A DNA stretch of 33,787 nucleotides from NCBI GenBank assembly GCA_014896375.1, contig JADBKN010000011.1, positions 1 through 33,787 on the forward strand, given 5' to 3'. This DNA comes from Bacillota bacterium (GTDB lineage: Bacteria; Bacillota; Sulfobacillia; RBS10-35; Bu92). A program made the translations under genes and the position numbers. Positions within the stretch are counted from its first letter, which is position 1, and every line of letters starts with the position of its first letter. Positions 15,935 through 23,665 of this stretch are shown piece after piece. The notes below the pieces were generated by a model. That model had not been told where the DNA came from. It did no database searches and worked only from the letters and a program-made list of their open reading frames with translations.

Positions 15935-16881
15935 GGCCGCGCGCTCCCTTCCCGCGCGTCCGCCGCCTCGGGGTTCACGCGTACCGGCGCCATGGAGAGG
16001 TAGCGTTCCCCGGTGTCGGGCAGGACGGTGACTACGCGGCTGCCTTCCGGCAGGCGCGCGGCGACCTGCACCGCGGCATACGCCGCCGCCCCGGAGGAGA
16101 AGCCGGCGAGGATGCCCTCCTCCTGTCCCAGGCGCACCGACCACTCCATGGCCGTCTCGTCCGGCACGGCGATGACCTCGTCGATCAGCGAGCGGTCGAG
16201 CACGCCCGGCACGAAGCCCGCTCCCAGTCCGTGGATGCGCGTGAAGCCGGGGCGCCCGCCGGAGAGCACGGCCGAGCTGGCCGGCTCCACGGCCACGATG
16301 CGCATGCCCGGCAACGCCTCCCGCAGGGCCCGCCCGGCGCCGGTGATCGTGCCGCCCGTGCCCACGCCGGCGACGAACGCGTCCAGCCGCCGGCCGGTCT
16401 GTTCCAGGATCTCGGGTCCCGTGGTGCGGTAGTGGGCCAGGGGGTTGGCCGGGTTCTCGAACTGGCGGGCGAGGAAGGCGCCCGTGCGGCGCGCCAGCTC
16501 CTCCGCGGCCCAGACGGCCCCGCTCATGCCCTCGATGGCCGGCGTGAGGTGCAGCTCCGCGCCGAGCCAGCGCAGGAGCCGCTGGCGCTCGGCGCTCATG
16601 TCCTCCGGCATCGTGAGCACGAGGCGATAGCCGCGCGCGGCCGCCACGACGGCGAGGCCGATGCCCGTGTTGCCGCTCGTCGCCTCCACGATGGTGCCCC
16701 CGGGAGGGAGGAGGCCGCGCCGCTCCGCGTCCTCCACGATGGCGAGAGCGATGCGGTCCTTCACGCTGCCGCCGGGGTTGCGGCTCTCGATCTTGACGAG
16801 CACCTCGCGGCCAGGCGGTGCGAGGCGCCGCAGCGGCAGGAGGGGCGTGCCGCCGATGCAGGCGGTGACGTCGGCCTTCAC
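15931..16881 (-). CDS. cysK: PLP-dependent cysteine synthase, CysK-like sequence
   Basis: 316 aa, full length. PLP lysine K41 is in NPGGSVKDR, TSGNTG at 68-73 binds the substrate carboxylate, and GVGTGGT (172-178) holds the phosphate. The segments NPANPLAHYRTTGPEIL and GLGAGFVPGVLD are those of O-acetylserine sulfhydrylases (CysK), not of the mycobacterial O-phosphoserine enzyme CysM. The operon, however, is that of a CysO pathway, so the sulfur donor may be a carrier thiocarboxylate, free sulfide, or both. The GTG start overlaps the TGA of the fusion gene (GTGA) and GGAGGGA lies 6 nt upstream. Its own stop overlaps the start of mec by 4 nt, so all three genes are tightly coupled. Confidence 0.93.
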   Translation of the reverse strand: MKADVTACIGGTPLLPLRRLAPPGREVLVKIESRNPGGSVKDRIALAIVEDAERRGLLPPGGTIVEATSGNTGIGLAVVAAARGYRLVLTMPEDMSAERQRLLRWLGAELHLTPAIEGMSGAVWAAEELARRTGAFLARQFENPANPLAHYRTTGPEILEQTGRRLDAFVAGVGTGGTITGAGRALREALPGMRIVAVEPASSAVLSGGRPGFTRIHGLGAGFVPGVLDRSLIDEVIAVPDETAMEWSVRLGQEEGILAGFSSGAAAYAAVQVAARLPEGSRVVTVLPDTGERYLSMAPVRVNPEAADAREGSARP

Positions 16882-18524
16882 GGGCGTCCCTCCGGCCCGC
16901 TGGCGAGCGGCAGCCGCCGGTTCTGCCAGGCGAGGAGCCCACCCTGGAGGTTGTAGGCCCGCTCATGGCCGCCGGCGCGCAGGATCTCCACGGCCAGACC
17001 GCTCTTCACGCCGCGGTCGCAGACGAAGATGCAGACGCGGTCGCGCGGGATCTCCGCCATGCGCCGGGCGAGGTCGTCCAGGGGCAGGAGGCGGCTTCCG
17101 GGGATGTGGCCGCGCTCGTACTCATGCGGCTCACGCACGTCGAAGAAGACGACGTCCGGGTCGTCGATGCGCGTGGCCGCGGCCGCCACGGGCACCTCCG
17201 TGCCGCCTGCGGGCGGAAAGTCCGGCGCGGGCGCGGCGTCCGGCGGCGCCGTCACGGCCGCCGCGGCCGGCGCGCCCGGCTTCACGGTCCCCGTGGCCGG
17301 CGCCCCCGCCGTCACAGTCTCCGCGGCCGGTGCACCCGCTTCCGCGGCCGCGCCGGCAGGCGCCTCCTGTTCCGCCGCCACCGCCGCCGCCGCGCGCGGC
17401 GCCGGCACGCCGCAGAACGCCTCGTAGTCGACGAGCTCGCGGATGGTGGGCGCCTCTCCGCACACCGGGCACTGCGGGTGGCGCCGCCAGTTCAACGTCC
17501 GGAAGCGGCCGGAGAAGGCGTCGAACAAGAGGAGCCGGTTGGCAAGGGGTTCCCCTGCCCCGATGATCACCTTCACGGCCTCCGCTGCCTGCAGCGCCCC
17601 CATCACGCCGGCGACGGCGCCCAGGATGCCGCCCTCGGCACAGGACGGCACGCTGCCCGGCGGCGGCGGGGAGGGGTAGAGGCAGCGGTAACAGCCGCGG
17701 CCGGGCAGGAAGACGGTCAGCTGGCCCTCCCACTTGAGGATGCTCGCGTCCACGAGCGGCTTCCCGAGGAAGACGCACGCATCGTTGACGAGGTAGCGCG
17801 TGGGGAAGTTGTCGCTGCCGTTGACGACGATGTCGTATTCCCGCAGGATCTCCAGCGCGTTCGCCGAGCTCAGCACGCCGACGTGCTCCACCACGTGCAC
17901 GTCCGGGTTGAGGGCGCGCAGCGTCTCCGCCGCGGAGCGCGTCTTGGGCCGGCCGACATCGTCCCAGCCGTGCAGGATCTGGCGCTGGAGGTTGCTCCGG
18001 TCGACGACGTCGCCGTCCACGATACCGATCGTGCCGACCCCCGCGGCGGCCAGATAGAGCGCCGCCGGCGAGCCCAGCCCGCCCGCGCCGACGATGAGGG
18101 CGCGGCTACTTAGGAGCTTGGCCTGCCCCTCCACGCCCACGCCTTCCAGGAGGACCTGGCGGGAGTAATGCTCCAGCTGCTCGTCCGTCAAGAGCGGCAC
18201 GCGGGCGCCCGGCGGCGCGCCGGCGTGCTCCGCGGCCGCCGGGCCGCTGCCGCCCGCCATCGCCGGCACGAGCGCGAGCTCGTCGCCCTCGCGCACGGGC
18301 GTGTCGAGGCCCTGCAGGGCGCGGATCTCCTCCTCGTTGAGGTAGACGTTGAGGTGCTCGTGCAGGGCGCCCTCCGCCGCGAACACCTGCGCGCGCAGGC
18401 CGGGGTGGCGCTCCGCCAGGCGCGCGAGGGCCTCGGCGACCGTCGCCGCCTCCACCTCGACCTCCGCCGCGCCGTCTGTGTGACGGCGGAAGGGCGTCGG
18501 GATGTAGATGCTCACCTTGGCCAT
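16878..18524 (-). CDS. CysO-like sulfur carrier / MoeZ-like E1 / rhodanese triple fusion
   Basis: 548 aa, three domains. Residues 1-92 are a beta-grasp sulfur carrier very like mycobacterial CysO (VSIYIPTPFRRHTDG, LNVYLNEEEIR, LVPAMAGG). About 112-375 is a ThiF/MoeB-type E1: GAGGLG at 146-151, D170 and RSNLQRQ for ATP, catalytic-type C295 in PSCAEGG, zinc pairs C278/C281 and C352/C355. A 75-residue Ala/Pro linker with repeated GAPA leads to a rhodanese domain (about 450-540) with active-site C502 in VCDRGVKS. E1 plus rhodanese equals MoeZ, which adenylates CysO and loads sulfur on it. In free carriers the Gly-Gly is C-terminal; here G91-G92 is followed by a 20-residue linker. The ATG at 18524 has GAGAGGAG upstream. 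The next gene overlaps its stop. Confidence 0.93.
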   Translation of the reverse strand: MAKVSIYIPTPFRRHTDGAAEVEVEAATVAEALARLAERHPGLRAQVFAAEGALHEHLNVYLNEEEIRALQGLDTPVREGDELALVPAMAGGSGPAAAEHAGAPPGARVPLLTDEQLEHYSRQVLLEGVGVEGQAKLLSSRALIVGAGGLGSPAALYLAAAGVGTIGIVDGDVVDRSNLQRQILHGWDDVGRPKTRSAAETLRALNPDVHVVEHVGVLSSANALEILREYDIVVNGSDNFPTRYLVNDACVFLGKPLVDASILKWEGQLTVFLPGRGCYRCLYPSPPPPGSVPSCAEGGILGAVAGVMGALQAAEAVKVIIGAGEPLANRLLLFDAFSGRFRTLNWRRHPQCPVCGEAPTIRELVDYEAFCGVPAPRAAAAVAAEQEAPAGAAAEAGAPAAETVTAGAPATGTVKPGAPAAAAVTAPPDAAPAPDFPPAGGTEVPVAAAATRIDDPDVVFFDVREPHEYERGHIPGSRLLPLDDLARRMAEIPRDRVCIFVCDRGVKSGLAVEILRAGGHERAYNLQGGLLAWQNRRLPLASGPEGRP

Positions 18525-18565
18525 GACCGCACTCCTCTCGGGCGGCCGCGCTTGTGCGCCGCCCC

Positions 18566-18952
18566 TCAGAACGGCCGGATCTCCCCGTCGTCGAAGCAGC
18601 TCCCGGGCGTCATCTGCACGCGCACGAAGTGCCGCGAGTGCGGCAGCGTGACGAGGTGGGCCAACCAGTGCTCGCGCTCGCTCTCGGGCAGGCGCGCGGC
18701 GATGTCCGCCGCCGCCAGGTGGATGAGCGAGTCCCCGGCGGCGAGGCCGAACTCCAGGGTGAAGCCGCCGGCCTGCTTCAGGCGTCCGGCCGTGTCCGTC
18801 CGCTGCAGCGTGAAGCCGGGACGGCCGCGGTACCTCTCCAGCACCGCGGCGTCGAAGAAGAGCTGGACGCGCTCCGGCTGACCGCCCAGCACACGGCGGT
18901 AGAAGGCCTGGACGAAGATGTCGTCCTTCGCGGGAAGGGCTTCAACGCTCAA
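18566..18952 (-). CDS. Unknown 128-aa protein of the sulfur operon
   Basis: I do not recognise a named family. The sequence looks like a compact soluble domain: IFVQAFYRRVLGG, then LFFDAAVLERYRG, a beta-like stretch FTLEFGL, ADIAARLPESEREHWLAHLV, and an end GSCFDDGEIRPF with a single cysteine (C119) followed by acidic residues. There is no signal peptide or membrane segment. Its start, TTG at 18952, lies inside the end of the sulfurtransferase gene (11-nt overlap), and the fusion gene starts 41 nt after its stop, so it is fixed within the operon. The position suggests a part in sulfur transfer or in docking the sulfurtransferase to the E1. It is not similar by eye to SseC/DUF1416 of mycobacteria. 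The Shine-Dalgarno site is weak, in keeping with coupling. Confidence 0.8.
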   Translation of the reverse strand: MSVEALPAKDDIFVQAFYRRVLGGQPERVQLFFDAAVLERYRGRPGFTLQRTDTAGRLKQAGGFTLEFGLAAGDSLIHLAAADIAARLPESEREHWLAHLVTLPHSRHFVRVQMTPGSCFDDGEIRPF

Positions 18953-19772
18953 TCGGCATTCCCACCATGCTGCCCCACTCGGTCCAGGAGCCGTCGTAAT
19001 TGCTGACGTTCTTATACCCCAGAAGCTCGTGGAGCACGAACCACGTGTGCGAGGAGCGCTCGCCGATGCGGCAGTAGGTGATCACGTCCTTGTCCGGCGT
19101 CACGCCCACGCTTTCGTAGAGCTGGCGCAGCTCCTCCGCTGTCTTGAACGTGCCGTCCTCGTGGACGGCGCGGCTCCACGGCACGTTCGCCGCACCGGGG
19201 ATGTGGCCGGCGCGCTGCGCCGTCTCCGTCATGCCGGGCGGCGCGATGACCTCACCCTTGTACTCCTGGGGTGAGCGCACATCCACGAGCGCCGCCTTTC
19301 CCAGGGAGCGCAGCACCTCTTCACGGGAGGCGCGCAGGCGCAGGTCCGGATCCTTCGCGCGGTAGACCGTGGGCGGGAACTGGGGCTTCTCCTTGGTGAG
19401 CGGGCGGCCCTCCGCGATCCACTTCTGGCGGCCGCCGTTCATCAGGTAGAGCTTCTCGTGGCCGTAGAGCTTGAGCTCCCAGTAGGCGTACGCGGCGAAC
19501 CAGTTGTGGTTGTCGCCGTAGAGGACGATCGTGTCCGTCTCCCGGACGCCCACGCTCCCGAGGAGCGCCTCGAGCTGCTCTTTAGAGAGGATGTCGCGGC
19601 GCAGCTGGTCCTGCAGGTCGGTCGTCCAGTTGAGCCCGATCGCGCCCGGGATGTGGCCCTCCTCATACGCCGTGGTGTCGACGTCCACCTCGATCAGCCG
19701 CACGTCCGGATCGTTGCGGTGCTGCTCCACCCAGTCCGTGGAGACGAGCACGTCCTTGGCGTAGCCCGACAT
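18942..19772 (-). CDS. Tandem-rhodanese sulfurtransferase (CysA2/SseA-like)
   Basis: 276 aa with two rhodanese domains. The N-terminal domain (about 8-125) has lost the catalytic cysteine (LYGDNHNWF at the loop). The C-terminal domain (about 145-270) has C234 in the loop CRIGERS, typical of thiosulfate sulfurtransferases; the following SSHTWFVLHELLGY and YDGSWTEWGS complete the pattern. It would take sulfane sulfur from thiosulfate or another donor as a persulfide on C234. It is the first gene of the sulfur operon, so it probably passes sulfur to the rhodanese or E1 part of the fusion. In Mycobacterium, similar CysA2/CysA3 proteins supply the same pathway. The ATG at 19772 is preceded by GGGGTGGAG; a candidate promoter lies 28 nt upstream. 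Confidence 0.93.
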   Translation of the reverse strand: MSGYAKDVLVSTDWVEQHRNDPDVRLIEVDVDTTAYEEGHIPGAIGLNWTTDLQDQLRRDILSKEQLEALLGSVGVRETDTIVLYGDNHNWFAAYAYWELKLYGHEKLYLMNGGRQKWIAEGRPLTKEKPQFPPTVYRAKDPDLRLRASREEVLRSLGKAALVDVRSPQEYKGEVIAPPGMTETAQRAGHIPGAANVPWSRAVHEDGTFKTAEELRQLYESVGVTPDKDVITYCRIGERSSHTWFVLHELLGYKNVSNYDGSWTEWGSMVGMPIER

Positions 19773-19799
19773 CGCTCCACCCCTTCCCGAATCCCGACT

Positions 19800-19828
19800 A
19801 TCGTACTCGGTTCATGGGTAATTTAACA
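19800..19828 (-). promoter_or_regulatory. Candidate promoter of the sulfur operon
   Basis: On the minus strand TGTTAA (19828-19823) and TACGAT (19805-19800) are separated by exactly 17 bp, in AT-rich DNA between thiT and the sulfurtransferase gene. The -10 is a good match; the -35 is weak. No operator or CymR-like site is obvious. Confidence 0.4.
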
Positions 19829-19930
19829 CGATGGGGCTGGGGGCACAACGGCGCCCGCACCGGGCACAGCCGGCGCGGGCGCCTTCCTCTTGAGCGGGCG
19901 GTGCGGGCGCGGCGGCGTCTGTAGCCGCCG

Positions 19931-20476
19931 TCAGCGTTGCGACTGCTGTGAAGCGGGACGCCCCACGGGGGCGAGGCGCGGCAGGAGCAGCGCCACGAGC
20001 ACCGCCGTGATGACGAGGTCCGGCAGCAGGTAGGAGCCGTTGTACACGATGGAATAGACGAGCGGCGTCATGTGGTAGTCCTTCGCGTACGACCCCCAGA
20101 ACACGACGCCCGAGACGACGTGCGAGACGAAGCGCAGGAACACGCCCGCCACCGTGCCCGCGACGGCCCGTCCCGGGAAGAAGCCGGCCACGCCCAGAGC
20201 GGCGAACGGCACCGGGTAATCGAGCAGCCACTGCACCGGCGTGAGGAAGTAGGGCTCCGTGAAGAAGTCGAGGATGCCGAAGACGGCGCCGGCCGCCATG
20301 CCCACCCACGGACCGCGGCGAAGGGCGAGGAGCACGAGTGGCACCATGCTGCCGGCGGTCACGGCGCCGCCGTACGGCATGTGCCAGATCTTGATGAGCG
20401 ACAACACGTAGGCCAGCGCCACCATGACGCCGGCTTCGGCCAGGACGGCGACGGCCAGGCCTCGCTTGGTGTTCAA
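19931..20476 (-). CDS. thiT: ECF thiamine transporter substrate-binding component ThiT
   Basis: 181 aa, about six membrane helices, the S-component that captures thiamine for a shared ECF energising module (not in this window). Family landmarks: PYGGAVTAGSMVPLVLLALRRG, TPVQWLLDYPVPF, then HVVSGVVFWGSYAKDY and SIVYNGSYLLPD, which carry the His, Trp and Asn positions used for thiamine in lactococcal ThiT. The TTG at 20476 is chosen because GGGGGA lies 6 nt upstream; an ATG at 20491 in frame has no ribosome site. A TPP riboswitch and a terminator stand directly upstream, so the gene is almost surely switched off by thiamine pyrophosphate. Confidence 0.92.
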   Translation of the reverse strand: MNTKRGLAVAVLAEAGVMVALAYVLSLIKIWHMPYGGAVTAGSMVPLVLLALRRGPWVGMAAGAVFGILDFFTEPYFLTPVQWLLDYPVPFAALGVAGFFPGRAVAGTVAGVFLRFVSHVVSGVVFWGSYAKDYHMTPLVYSIVYNGSYLLPDLVITAVLVALLLPRLAPVGRPASQQSQR

Positions 20477-20534
20477 CGACCATCCCCCCATGCCGGGGAG
20501 CCGCGCTGGAGCGTGAAAAGGCCTCCGCACGCCG

Positions 20535-20563
20535 AAAAGGCGCGCCCCGAAGAGGGCGCGCCC
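20535..20563 (-). terminator. Riboswitch-controlled terminator ahead of thiT
   Basis: On the minus strand GGCGCGCCC and GGGCGCGCC pair as a perfect 9-bp GC stem around a 6-nt loop, followed by TTTT (20538-20535). It lies between the TPP aptamer and the thiT start, as expected for transcriptional attenuation. Confidence 0.85.
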
Positions 20564-20575
20564 CCAAAGCTGGCC

Positions 20576-20669
20576 TTGTGGGTCCCTCCGCAGGCATTAC
20601 CCTGGTCAGGTGTGCGGGTCAGGTGCTCGAAAAGCCCTTTCTCAGCCCCTAGGTAGGAGCTCCCCGTTT
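20576..20669 (-). promoter_or_regulatory. TPP riboswitch aptamer
   Basis: Read on the minus strand, the conserved TPP-aptamer segments appear in order: ACGGGGAGC, GGGGCTGAGA, then ACCTGACCAGGGTAAT and GCCTGCGGAGGGA. These correspond to the pyrimidine-sensing CTGAGA loop and the pyrophosphate-sensing arm. The aptamer starts about 15 nt from the promoter and ends just before the terminator hairpin. Binding of TPP should favour termination and lower thiT expression. Confidence 0.95.
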
Positions 20670-20678
20670 GTCGCCCCG

Positions 20679-20707
20679 ATCATACCACGCGCGCCTCCAC
20701 CGGACAA
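20679..20707 (-). promoter_or_regulatory. Promoter for the thiT riboswitch transcript
   Basis: On the minus strand TTGTCC (20707-20702), a 17-bp spacer and TATGAT (20684-20679), with TG one base before the -10 (TGGTATGAT), form an extended -10 promoter. Transcription would start about 7 nt downstream, at the edge of the aptamer. CCCGATCA at 20675-20682, overlapping this -10, is mirrored by TGATCGGG at 20737-20744. Confidence 0.7.
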
Positions 20708-20831
20708 CGTACCCGGCCAAGCCGGCCTCCGTAGTCTGATCGGGCGGAAATCCCAGGCCCGGCTGGACGCGCGGCGCCTGCGGGACGCGCGCTCGCGCGC
20801 GGACCGGGCCGATGGAGGAGGGAACGTCGAC

Positions 20832-21884
20832 GTGCGTAGGTGGACGAAGCTCCTGGCATCGCTCGCCGTGCTGGCCCTGACGGCCGCGGCTTGCGGCACG
20901 CCGCAGCCGGCCTCCAAGGCGCCGGCCGCGGGGTCGGAGGCGGCGGGGAGCGGCGCGGGCCCGCTCGTGACGGTGAACCTGGCGGAGGTGGTGCGCTCGC
21001 TCTTTTACACGCCGCAGTACGTCGCACTGTCGAAGGGGTACTTCAAGGAGGAGGGACTCGACGTCCACCTCACCACCGCTGGAGGCAGCGACAAGGGAGC
21101 CACGCAGCTGCTCTCCGGCCAGGCGGACATCGCGCTCGTGGGGCCGGAGACCGGGCTCTACATCCTGGCGCGCGGCACCGACAAGCCGCTGCGTCTCTTC
21201 GCGGAGCTGACGGCCACGGACGGCTCGCTGCTCGTCTGCAAGGGCGAGAAGCACGACTTCCAGTGGGCGGAGCTCAAGGGCAAGACGATCATCGGCAACC
21301 GGCCCGGCTCCAGCCCTGAGATGGTGCTGGAGACGATCCTCAAGCAGCACGGTCTCGTCCCCGGCAAGGACGTGACCGTCGTCACGAACATCGCCAACGC
21401 CGCCGTGCCCGGTGCCTTCAAGGACGGGAACTACGACTGCGCGGAGATGTGGGAGCCCGTGCCGGAGATGTTCGAGGCCAACGGCTGGGGCTACATCGCG
21501 GCGTCGCCCGGCGAGGCCATCGGGCGCCTGCCCTACACGGCCTTCCTCGCGCGCCAGGACACGATCGACCAGCACCCGGAGATGATCCAGCGCTTCACCA
21601 ACGCCGTCTACAAGGCGCTGCGCTGGACCTACAGCGCGCCCGTGGATGAGGTCGCGGCGGCCGTGGCGCCCTTCTTCCCCGACACGCCCCTCGACCTCGT
21701 GAAGAAGTCGATCCAGCGCTACCGCGACCTCAAGATCTGGACCGACGACCTCAGCGTCACGCGCGACCAGCTGGAGCGCTACGAGACGATCCTCATGGAC
21801 GGCGGCCAGCTGCAGGCGCACGTGGCGTACGACGACTACGTCATCCCGCGCTTCTGGGAGAAGGCCAAGGAATCCGGCCAGTGA
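20832..21884 (+). CDS. ABC importer substrate-binding lipoprotein, NMT1/THI5 type
   Basis: 350 aa. The signal MRRWTKLLASLAVLALTAAAC ends at C21, a lipoprotein cysteine, so it is anchored outside the membrane. The mature part has the NMT1/THI5/SsuA-type periplasmic fold: YTPQYVALSKGYFKEEGLDV, GQADIALVGPETGLY, LKGKTIIGNRPG and TNIANAAVPGAF. Relatives bind pyrimidine precursors of thiamine, riboflavin, sulfonates or taurine; the ligand here is uncertain. The divergent TPP-controlled thiT makes a thiamine precursor plausible, yet no TPP riboswitch precedes this gene, and the next-door sulfur operon makes an organosulfur compound possible too. The GTG at 20832 follows GGAGGAGGGAA. It is the first gene of a three-gene transporter. 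Confidence 0.88.
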   Translation: MRRWTKLLASLAVLALTAAACGTPQPASKAPAAGSEAAGSGAGPLVTVNLAEVVRSLFYTPQYVALSKGYFKEEGLDVHLTTAGGSDKGATQLLSGQADIALVGPETGLYILARGTDKPLRLFAELTATDGSLLVCKGEKHDFQWAELKGKTIIGNRPGSSPEMVLETILKQHGLVPGKDVTVVTNIANAAVPGAFKDGNYDCAEMWEPVPEMFEANGWGYIAASPGEAIGRLPYTAFLARQDTIDQHPEMIQRFTNAVYKALRWTYSAPVDEVAAAVAPFFPDTPLDLVKKSIQRYRDLKIWTDDLSVTRDQLERYETILMDGGQLQAHVAYDDYVIPRFWEKAKESGQ

Positions 21885-21947
21885 CCGGCGGAGCGGGGGC
21901 GCGGGCTCTCCCGCGCCCCCCGCGCCGCGGCGAAGGAGGTTCCGGAC

Positions 21948-22723
<776 letters not shown>

Positions 22724-22727
<4 letters not shown>

Positions 22728-23512
22728 GCGAGGAGCATGTCCGATACCTCAGGCGCGTGCAGCGGGAGCGCTGGACGATCATCGGCCTGCGCGCGGGGTT
22801 CCTCGTCTTCTTGCTGCTCGCCTGGCAGGCGGTCGTCGACCTCGGCTGGATCGACCATTTTGTCGTCAGCTCGCCCAGGGAGATCTGGGAGACGGCCGTG
22901 CGCCTCGCCCGTGCGCACCAGCTCTGGATCCACGTGGAGACGACGTTCCTCGAATCCGTCGCCGGCTTCACCCTCGGGACGCTGATCGGCGTCGTCCTCG
23001 CCACGCTCCTTTGGTGGTCGCCGCTCTTCGCGCGCGTGGCCGATCCCTACCTCACGGTGCTGCAGGCGCTGCCGAAGATCGCCCTGGGGCCGGTGTTCCT
23101 CATCTGGTTGCAGCAGTACGAGGCGATCCTCGCCATCGCGCTCGCCATCTCCGTGGTGGTGAGCGTGATGATGGTCTACACCGGCTTCCACCAGACCGAC
23201 CCGGACCGCATCCGCCTGCTGCGCGCCTTCGGAGCGAGCGACGCGCAGATCTGGCGCATCGTCGTCCTGCCCGGCTCCCTGCCGACGATCATGTCGGCGC
23301 TCAAGATGAACGTGGGCATGGCGCTCACGGGCGTGATCGTCGGCGAGTTCCTCGTGGGGCGGCAGGGCGTGGGCTACCTCATCGTCTACGGCGGCCAGGT
23401 GTTCCAGATGAGCCTCGTGATGACGGGTGTGGCCATCCTCGCCGCGATGGCCGCCCTCATGCACTGGGGCGTGGAGTGGCTGGAGCGCCGCTTCGCGCGC
23501 TGGCCGTCCTGA
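22724..23512 (+). CDS. ABC importer permease (SsuC/ThiX type)
   Basis: 262 aa with a cytoplasmic N-terminus and about six membrane helices. The EAA loop that contacts the ATPase is visible near the middle (LLRAFGASDAQIWRIVVLPGSLPTI), followed by GVIVGEFLVGRQGVGYLI, the conserved segment of the SsuC/TauC/NrtB group. The ATG at 22724 shares ATGA with the stop of the ATPase gene. A strong terminator 42 bp downstream closes the operon, so the transporter is a complete binding protein-ATPase-permease set. Confidence 0.94.
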
Positions 23513-23554
23513 ACGCGCGGGCAGGAGCGGCCTTGAGCCAGGCCGAATGTGGAT

Positions 23555-23582
23555 GGCGCCGGCGGTTCGCCGGCGCCTTTTT
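23555..23582 (+). terminator. Factor-independent terminator of the ABC importer operon
   Basis: GGCGCCGGCG (23555-23564) and CGCCGGCGCC (23568-23577) form a perfect 10-bp stem with a 3-nt loop, followed at once by TTTTT (23578-23582). Confidence 0.9.
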
Positions 23583-23665
23583 GCGGTCATCATCGGAGCC
23601 ATCCGGGCCGGCGCCTCGCCGGCGTGTGGGGTGCGCCGGCCGGTACCCTGGTGGGAGGCGGAAGG

